In this document: one piece after another, positions 6,508 through 11,569 of the stretch
Layout of the letters: the number at the start of each line of letters is the position of its first letter
Position numbering within the stretch: position 1 is the first letter of the stretch
Assembly (NCBI GenBank): GCA_902479205.1
Contig: CABSNX010000042.1
Span: 1 to 11,569, forward strand
Direction of reading: 5' to 3'
DNA: 11,569 nt
From: an uncultured Collinsella sp.
GTDB taxonomy: Bacteria > Actinomycetota > Coriobacteriia > Coriobacteriales > Coriobacteriaceae
The notes under the pieces: model-generated
The model's input: only the letters and a program-made list of their open reading frames with translations
Databases searched by the model: none
Told to the model about the DNA's origin: nothing
Translations under genes and position numbers: made by a program

Positions 6508-7323
6508 CTAGCGTGTTTGCGGCCAGCGCTGCGCCCGAAGTCGATTTGCACAGCTGATATACAGAGCGTTAACCGCGCTTTGTAGGCTCATGCCCTCTAC
6601 CAGGGCGGTCGAGTACTCGCTGAGTGACTCCGCGCTTACGGGTAGCAAGAGCTCACGTGCCCCGTTGTTATCGAATGCCATGTTGCTCGATATCCAAATA
6701 ACGCGGCAACCTCGCCGCTTGGCCTCAACGTAAAGATTGAAGATATGGCTCGTCTTCCCTGAGAACGATACAAAGACGGTTAGATCGTCGGGTTGGAGCA
6801 GACAGAGCGACGTCTCCTGTCCCTTGACGGAGCCAAATGAGAAGCACAGTCGGTTTACGCGGCTCAGCTTTTCGCAGAGTGAGCGGGCGACGAGATTGGA
6901 GAATGAGCTTCCGTATACGTAGACATTTTGCGCATCGAGAAGCCAGTCAACGGCCCGCTCGAGTCGATCCTCAGTGAGCAGGCGTTTTGTTTCAAGCAAA
7001 GAGGTCTCTACAATATCGAAATACCAGGGTATATCGATTTGCTTATGAGCCCTTGTCTCGGTTGTCTCACGCTGGAGCCAAGCGTTGAAGTCGTCAACTT
7101 GCTCTTTGAACGATCGAAAGCTCGAGCCGTTTACGCGCCTGCAGAAGCGCGAGATGGTTGCGGGCGATGTATTGCATGCGCGGGCAAGTTCTTCTATTGA
7201 GAGCTCTGGGATTTCGTCGTGATGGGAAAGGGCGTAGAGTGCGATGTGGGCGTCAAGGCTGCCGCCCTTCTCGACGTCTTCGATACAAGACCTGAGGTTC
7301 GAATAGACCTCGTACATCGACAT
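6508..7323 (-). CDS. MurR/RpiR-family transcriptional regulator of cassette 2
   Basis: A 271-residue regulator with an RpiR-type helix-turn-helix (about residues 42-75, ELARACNTSPATISRFCRRV) and a SIS domain (about 132-260) with the phospho-sugar loop SFSGKT at 186-191. It is the last gene of the minus-strand cassette, 77 bp after the EIICB permease, so it is probably co-transcribed with the enzyme and permease and feeds back on their promoter. GGAG lies 8 bases before the ATG at 7323; a second ATG two codons later is a less well spaced alternative. It is clearly diverged from the cassette 1 regulator: SIS loop SFSGKT versus SVSGET, and a different recognition helix. That agrees with the two cassettes having different operator sequences. 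The seven cysteines scattered through it have no recognisable metal pattern. Effector and sign of regulation are unknown. Confidence 0.88.
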   Translation of the reverse strand: MSMYEVYSNLRSCIEDVEKGGSLDAHIALYALSHHDEIPELSIEELARACNTSPATISRFCRRVNGSSFRSFKEQVDDFNAWLQRETTETRAHKQIDIPWYFDIVETSLLETKRLLTEDRLERAVDWLLDAQNVYVYGSSFSNLVARSLCEKLSRVNRLCFSFGSVKGQETSLCLLQPDDLTVFVSFSGKTSHIFNLYVEAKRRGCRVIWISSNMAFDNNGARELLLPVSAESLSEYSTALVEGMSLQSAVNALYISCANRLRAQRWPQTR

Positions 7324-7342
7324 TCAAATCACTCCAAACAAT

Positions 7343-7378
7343 AATGCCCCGGAGCGGATATGCCATCTCCGGAGCATT
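7343..7378 (-). terminator. Intercistronic hairpin between PTS and regulator genes of cassette 2
   Basis: AATGCCCCGGAG (7343-7354) pairs with CTCCGGAGCATT (7367-7378) over 12 positions with one mismatch, around a 12-base loop. On the minus strand the stem is followed by ATTGTTTGG, running into the regulator's ribosome site. This suggests partial termination so that less regulator than permease is made, or an mRNA processing barrier. It is not a textbook terminator because the T-run is interrupted. Confidence 0.5.
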
Positions 7379-7400
7379 GTGGTGAAGCTATGGGACGGAT

Positions 7401-8981
7401 TTATTCCATGCCCAAGTATTCTCTCATTTCGACTTTGTAGACAGAAGCCTTATTGCCGTAAACGATCTGAACGCCGCCGCCAACGTGCACGATGGCACTG
7501 GCGCCGAGGTTTTTGGTGAAGACGCTATCGTCCTTGACTAGGGCGGTGTCTTTGAGGCTGAGCCTCAGGCGGGTGAAGCAGGCGTTGACGCCCGAGATGT
7601 TATCGGCGCCGCCCACGGCATCCACGATCTGCGGGATGAGGTCGCTTACCTGGACAGGTGCCTTGGAGTCGATGGCCGACGTGTCATCCGCTGCCTGCAT
7701 GTCATCATCCTCGCGGCCCGGGGTTTTGAGGTCAAATTTCTTGATAAAGGTGCGGAACAGCACGTAATAGATCCCGAAGTAAGCGATGCCGAGCGGAATA
7801 AGCCAGAACCAGTTGGAGCCTTTGTCGGCGTTCATGATGCCGTTGAAGATCCACGAGAGGAGCGGTCCGCCGAAGGCGGAAGGCCCGGGCACATTGAACT
7901 GTACCAGGTAGGTGAGTACATACGCGATGCCGCACAGCAGGGCGTGGACCACATAGAGTACGGGCGCTACAAAGAGGAAGGAGTACTCGAGCGGTTCGGT
8001 TATGCCCATGATGGCGGCCGGAATGACGGCGGCGATCATGAGGGAGCCGACCTTCTTTTTATTCTCGGGACGGGCACAGTGGTAGATGGCGAGCGCCGCC
8101 GCGGGCAGGCCGCACATGGCGAACAGCACCTTGCCGTTCATGACGTATTTTGAGATGTCGATGTTGTACATCATGCCGGGCGTGTTGAGCATGGCGTTGT
8201 AGATGTTGACAGCACCCTCGACGGTCTGGCCGTCAACCTGGATGCTACCGCCCAGAGAAGTGAAGAAAAACGGCAGGTAGATGAAATGATGCAGGCCGAA
8301 GGGCAGAAGCATACGCTCGGAGAAGCCATAGATGAACGCGCCAAACACTCCGGTGGAATCGATGAGTGTCGAGGCGGCCTTTAGGCCGGTTTGCACAAAC
8401 GGAAACACGAATGCGAGCGCAACGCCCACCAGGCTCGCGAAAACGACGGTGAGGGCGGGGACACAGCGTGTGCCGTTGAAGATGCCGAGCACCGGCGGCA
8501 GCTGCACCTTATAGAATCGGTTGTGGATCCACGCGACTACCAAGCCGATGATGATGCCGCCGAATACGCCGGTGTCGAGTGTGGTTACGCCCAGGATGGC
8601 GTTCTGACCGGTCTGCAGGTTGGCGGGATCGATGATGCCCAGCAGGATAAGCAGCTGACCCATGATCGTGTTCATGGTCATGTAGCCGATGAAGCCTGAG
8701 AGTGCGGCGGTCGCCTTCTCGGCCTTGGCGTAACCGTAGGCGATGCAGATCGCAAAGAGAACCGAGATGTTACCATTGATAACGTTGCCGGCTGCTTTGA
8801 TGAGCGTGCTAAAGATCACCATCGGCTCGGTGCCCAAAAACGGGCAGAGCGAGATGAGGTTAGCATTGGAAAGGGCGGAGCCCAGACCGACCAAAATGCC
8901 GGAAACGGGCAGGAGGAGGACCGGCGCCATGAGCACCTTGCCGAGTCTCTGGAACTCGCTGTAGAGCTTGCTTTCTTTCAT
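7401..8981 (-). CDS. PTS alpha-glucoside-type EIICB permease, cassette 2
   Basis: A 526-residue PTS permease, paralogue of the one at 4768-6330. The EIIC part (about 10-415) has NGTRCVPA (169-176), SERMLLPFGLHH (221-232) and GITEPLEYSF (326-335). An acidic linker of about 25 residues follows, six longer than in cassette 1. EIIB (about 445-526) carries ACFTRLR (467-473), with C468 the phosphorylated cysteine, and ends in the same LGME tail as its paralogue. It lacks EIIA. AAGGA lies 5 bases before the ATG, and the start is 24 bp after the GH4 stop, so the two are tightly coupled in one operon. Differences in the predicted substrate region (GERM versus SERM, FNVPGPSAF versus FNVAGSASF) leave room for different sugars. 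MalB/GlvC/AglA-type transport of maltose or related alpha-glucosides is the best family assignment. Confidence 0.92.
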   Translation of the reverse strand: MKESKLYSEFQRLGKVLMAPVLLLPVSGILVGLGSALSNANLISLCPFLGTEPMVIFSTLIKAAGNVINGNISVLFAICIAYGYAKAEKATAALSGFIGYMTMNTIMGQLLILLGIIDPANLQTGQNAILGVTTLDTGVFGGIIIGLVVAWIHNRFYKVQLPPVLGIFNGTRCVPALTVVFASLVGVALAFVFPFVQTGLKAASTLIDSTGVFGAFIYGFSERMLLPFGLHHFIYLPFFFTSLGGSIQVDGQTVEGAVNIYNAMLNTPGMMYNIDISKYVMNGKVLFAMCGLPAAALAIYHCARPENKKKVGSLMIAAVIPAAIMGITEPLEYSFLFVAPVLYVVHALLCGIAYVLTYLVQFNVPGPSAFGGPLLSWIFNGIMNADKGSNWFWLIPLGIAYFGIYYVLFRTFIKKFDLKTPGREDDDMQAADDTSAIDSKAPVQVSDLIPQIVDAVGGADNISGVNACFTRLRLSLKDTALVKDDSVFTKNLGASAIVHVGGGVQIVYGNKASVYKVEMREYLGME

Positions 8982-9005
8982 GATGTTCCTTCGATGCGCG
9001 GGGAG

Positions 9006-10331
9006 TTAGGACAGGGTCGGCCAATAATCGCCGTTCGCTTCGATCAGGTCGTCGAGGATTTGGCGCGCGACGGTAGTCGAAGGGACGGTCTTGTTGATTG
9101 CGATGGCTTCGAGCGCCTTCTGGTAGGAATGCTCGTAATATGCGTCGACGGCGAGCTTCTCACTGGCATTCTGCTCTTCGATAAGCCCCTTGTAAAAGGT
9201 GGGGATAGCAGGCTGGCTGATGGGTTCGGGGCCCCAAGAGCGCAGGTAGGCGGGAACCTCGACCATGGCGTCGTCGGGCAGATTGGGGATGGCGCCGTTA
9301 TTCTCGACGATTACGAGATAACGTTCGCACTTGTTGTAGGCGATAGAGGCGGCTGCGTCGACGATAAAGTCGCCAAAGACCGTGAAGCTCTGTACGGGGC
9401 TCTTGTAATTGGCGGGATCTGCCAGGTACTTGTCGTGCTCGGCAAACATCTCCTTCTCGCGTCCGTTGATGACGTTGTCGGCGCGCGTCCAGTTGGGGTC
9501 CATGTCATCTGCCATGTCTTTGGAGTACAGGTAGTACTGCAGGTAGCTGTTGGGCAGATACTCGGGATAGTCCTTCACAATCTTGACGTATTGACCCCAG
9601 GTGTGCATCCAGTCCTTGTCCTTGTGATGCTTGTCGCTCACGGCCATGCCGTGCTCGAGAATCATCTGACGAAGCTCCGGCAGACGATCGCGCCCCTGCT
9701 TGTCGTAGATTTTGGTAAACCAGCCAAAGTGATTGAGTCCAAAATACATGGGGTCGATATCGCGCCAGCTGGGAAGTCCGAGCATCTTAGAGTACGAGAG
9801 CAAGATAGCCGTGGGCATATCGCAGATGTTAAGGATATGGTCGTTGCCAAACTCGCGACGCGTGGCCTCGGCGACAACTGCGGCGGGGTTGGAATAGTTG
9901 AGGATCCAGGCGTCTGGACTGTATTTCTTGGCGTAGCGTACGAGGTCGAAGACGCCGGGGATGGACCTGATGCCATAGGAGATCGAACCGCCGGCGCCGC
10001 AGGTTTCCTGCCCCACGCAACCGTACTTGAGAGGGATGCGCTCGTCCTGGCGACGCATCTGAAGGCCACCCTGGCGGATTTGCGCGAAGACGAAGTCGAC
10101 ATCGGTGAATGCCTTTTCGGGATCGGTCGTCACGACAACTTCGATGTCAGGAGCTTCCTGCTCGATGAACTGCTTCATGATGTCGTAGACGAGATGCATG
10201 CGCTTTTCGTCGATGTCGTACAGGGCGAGTTTGCGCAGCGGTAATTCGTTTTTCTTCTGCAATAGGCTCTGGATGATGCCAGGGGTGTGGGTGCTGCCGG
10301 CCCCGGCGATTACAACTGCTTTCTTGTCCAT
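9006..10331 (-). CDS. malH: 6-phospho-alpha-glucosidase, GH4 family (MalH/GlvA type), cassette 2
   Basis: A 441-residue cytosolic GH4 enzyme that should hydrolyse maltose-6-phosphate or similar 6-phospho-alpha-glucosides to glucose-6-phosphate and glucose, using NAD+ and a divalent metal. Motifs are the NAD loop GAGSTHTPG (10-18), D39 after it, QETCGAGG (108-115), NYSNPAA (145-151), NICDMP (168-173), NHFGWF (200-205), Y263 and TRADNV (282-287). CDMP is the tetrapeptide known to mark 6-phospho-alpha-glucosidases in GH4; C170 and H201 are the expected metal ligands and D171 the proposed acid. It is first in a minus-strand operon (enzyme, permease, regulator), like the mal/glv operons of Fusobacterium and Bacillus in content. 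AAAGGGG lies 8 bases before the ATG. Two operator-like palindromes lie 31-91 bp upstream. The symbol follows the Fusobacterium gene and is by analogy. Confidence 0.9.
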   Translation of the reverse strand: MDKKAVVIAGAGSTHTPGIIQSLLQKKNELPLRKLALYDIDEKRMHLVYDIMKQFIEQEAPDIEVVVTTDPEKAFTDVDFVFAQIRQGGLQMRRQDERIPLKYGCVGQETCGAGGSISYGIRSIPGVFDLVRYAKKYSPDAWILNYSNPAAVVAEATRREFGNDHILNICDMPTAILLSYSKMLGLPSWRDIDPMYFGLNHFGWFTKIYDKQGRDRLPELRQMILEHGMAVSDKHHKDKDWMHTWGQYVKIVKDYPEYLPNSYLQYYLYSKDMADDMDPNWTRADNVINGREKEMFAEHDKYLADPANYKSPVQSFTVFGDFIVDAAASIAYNKCERYLVIVENNGAIPNLPDDAMVEVPAYLRSWGPEPISQPAIPTFYKGLIEEQNASEKLAVDAYYEHSYQKALEAIAINKTVPSTTVARQILDDLIEANGDYWPTLS

Positions 10332-10361
10332 GTGGTAAACCCCTTTCGTGTGGATTGACCA

Positions 10362-10376
10362 TTTCAGACTACGAAA
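10362..10376. promoter_or_regulatory. Operator candidate A upstream of cassette 2
   Basis: TTTCAGACTACGAAA has TTTC and GAAA half-sites separated by 7 bases and matches site B at 14 of 15 positions. It lies 31 bp upstream of the malH-type start, downstream of site B in the direction of transcription. This is a plausible position for regulator binding near the promoter. Assignment to the RpiR-type regulator at 6508-7323 is inference. Confidence 0.5.
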
Positions 10377-10391
10377 GCTCTACCTGCGATT

Positions 10392-10422
10392 CTATCGATT
10401 TTCAGATTACGAAAAACGATAG
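10392..10422. promoter_or_regulatory. Operator candidate B, 31-bp palindrome upstream of cassette 2
   Basis: Arms CTATCGATTTTC (10392-10403) and GAAAAACGATAG (10411-10422) are reverse complements at 11 of 12 positions around the spacer AGATTAC. The core TTTCAGATTACGAAA (10400-10414) repeats site A, 38 bp away start to start. Two near-identical palindromic sites about 3.6 helical turns apart suggest cooperative binding by a dimeric or tetrameric regulator. The cassette promoter must be close, but no confident -35/-10 pair was found. The remaining 10423-10574 shows nothing further that I can name. Confidence 0.6.
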
Positions 10423-10574
10423 CGATAATCTTAACAGGATGCGTTTTGCGTGGTTAAATAGCGCCGGGAAAGATACTGACTTGGGCGGCAGGCGACGTGT
10501 TGCATGGCTGCGGGAGCGAACGCCAGGCGGTCAAAAGATGGCGGGCGGTGCTGCGGCTTTTGGCTGCAATTGCG

Positions 10575-11526
10575 CTACCCGCGACGGCGCTCCCAGCGAG
10601 CCAGCTTGATCGTCACCAGCGTGAGCGCCCAGGCCACAAGCGAGAACGCGGCGCCCACTGCGCCCACGTACGCAATGCCAACGCTGCTTACCACGGCGCC
10701 GCCCACTGCGGTGCCAAACGAGATGCCGACGTTAAACGCCATGGGCTCAACCGAACTTGCGAGTACCATCGACTTGGGATGGCGGCTGCGTGCCACGTCC
10801 ATAAAGTGCGTGATGCACGACACCGAGAACAGGTACATGAGCAGCGCCAAGCTAAAGACAAAGACCAGCGCGAGCGGCATGGTGCCGCCCACAGCAAACA
10901 GCCCGAGTAACGCCGCAGCCTGCAGCACAAACGTCACAAGCAGCGCCTTCATGCCAAAGCGCGCATCGATCCATCCGCCCAAGATGTTCGAGATCAGGCA
11001 GAACACACCATAGGCCATAAGCGTGGTACTGGCTTCGACCGTGCCCATACCCAGCACCTGCTCAAGATAAGGCGTCACGTAGCCGTAGAAAACGTAGACC
11101 GAGCCCACGCCAAACAAAAAGATGAGCATGCCGGTGATGATGCTCGGCTCGCGCAGCAGCCCCGCCTGCTCGCGAAAGGTGGCAGGCTCGTCGGTTTGCC
11201 CAGCGCGCGGCATAAACGCCACGAGCGCCCCGCAGATCAGAACGGCAAAGGTCAGCGTGCCGTACATGGCCACGTGCCAATCGAGCGTGTCGGCCACAAA
11301 CTTGCCGATCGAAGTGACAAAGACCATTGCCACGGAAAACGCACCGTACACGACCGAGATGGCGAGTGAGGTTTGCTGCGGGGACAGCAGCTCGGGGATG
11401 TACGTCACACCCACGGCGAGCAGTGCGCCCGAGACGGAGCCCAGGACAATGCGCGAGATAAAGAGCGCTTGGAAGTTAGGTGCTAGCGCCATAACCAAAT
11501 TGCCGAGCACAAAGACGATGCTGTAG
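10575..11526 (-). CDS. MFS transporter, 5'-truncated at the contig end
   Basis: A major facilitator superfamily transporter of the drug/sugar-efflux (DHA1, AraJ-like) kind; about 316 genuine residues remain of a usual 390-400, so the first one or two membrane helices are missing. The visible part is dominated by hydrophobic helices. A mid-protein GGWIDARFGMKAL matches the A-motif that follows the helix starting the second half, and a cytosolic loop (RAGQTDEPATFREQ) divides the halves. The frame continues into 11527-11555 as MGSEMCIRDS, but that peptide is encoded by the sequencing adapter and is not part of the protein. The real start is beyond the contig. It shares a strand with the malH operon but ends 243 bp before it, with operators between, so it is probably a separate unit. 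The substrate is unknown. Confidence 0.88.
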
Positions 11527-11569
11527 CTGTCTCTTATACACATCTCCGAGCCCACGAGACCGATCAGTA
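11527..11569. other. Nextera transposase adapter plus i7 index, non-biological
   Basis: CTGTCTCTTATACACATCT at 11527-11545 is the transposon mosaic end used in Illumina Nextera libraries. It is followed at 11546-11560 by the Read 2 adapter continuation CCGAGCCCACGAGAC. The next eight bases (11561-11568, CGATCAGT) have the position of an i7 index, and the last base (11569) fits the first base of the P7 tail. This is read-through adapter left in the assembly and should be trimmed. The genome stops at 11526. Confidence 0.97.

Noticed and set aside
8994..10244. 416-codon plus-strand open frame opposite the cassette 2 GH4 gene
   Set aside because: Same antisense shadow effect; no ribosome site and no recognisable domain, while the minus-strand protein carries all GH4 motifs.
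11526..11555. ATG and N-terminal peptide MGSEMCIRDS of the MFS frame
   Set aside because: Encoded by the Nextera adapter, so it is not a biological start; the gene is 5'-truncated.

Overview
The window looks like the end of a draft contig from a Coriobacteriia (Actinomycetota) gut anaerobe, most likely Collinsella. This rests on the moderately high GC content, the strong GGAGG-type ribosome sites, and the carriage of alpha-glucoside PTS plus family-4 glycosidase (GH4) cassettes under RpiR-type regulators. The genus is an inference from general knowledge, because no 16S or marker gene is present. The last 43 bases are Illumina Nextera adapter plus index rather than genome, so real sequence stops at 11526.

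Layout. Positions 1-485 hold no convincing complete gene. They carry a minus-strand open frame running off the left edge, a short imperfect palindrome, and a 152-bp element bounded by perfect 27-bp inverted repeats that resembles a MITE. Next comes a plus-strand pair: a pyridoxal/pyridoxamine kinase (486-1310) and an overlapping small Cys/His-rich protein (1303-1632). A nested inverted repeat at 1635-1755 separates these from a minus-strand pair, a low-molecular-weight protein tyrosine phosphatase (1802-2251) and an RpiR-type regulator (2312-3061).

The core is two paralogous alpha-glucoside catabolic cassettes placed tail to tail. Cassette 1 is the regulator (2312-3061, minus) divergent from a GH4 enzyme (3360-4685, plus) and a PTS EIICB permease (4768-6330, plus). 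Cassette 2 is all on the minus strand: GH4 enzyme (10331-9006), EIICB permease (8981-7401), regulator (7323-6508). A strong hairpin terminator at 6332-6412 lies between the converging ends. In each cassette the permease would import and phosphorylate a disaccharide, the NAD+/metal-dependent GH4 enzyme would hydrolyse the 6-phospho-disaccharide, and the SIS-domain regulator would sense a sugar phosphate. Neither permease has an EIIA domain, so a general EIIA must come from elsewhere. The GH4 paralogues differ at a diagnostic motif (CDQP versus CDMP), which suggests different preferred sugars. Cassette 2 has two matching palindromic operator candidates upstream.

The window ends in a 5'-truncated MFS transporter (10575-11526, minus), whose apparent N-terminus would be translated from the sequencing adapter. 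I see no tRNA, rRNA, CRISPR, IS transposase, or evidence of a wholly novel system. The points most worth a second look are the duplicated and diverged cassettes, the shared operator motif, the inverted-repeat elements, and the adapter artefact.
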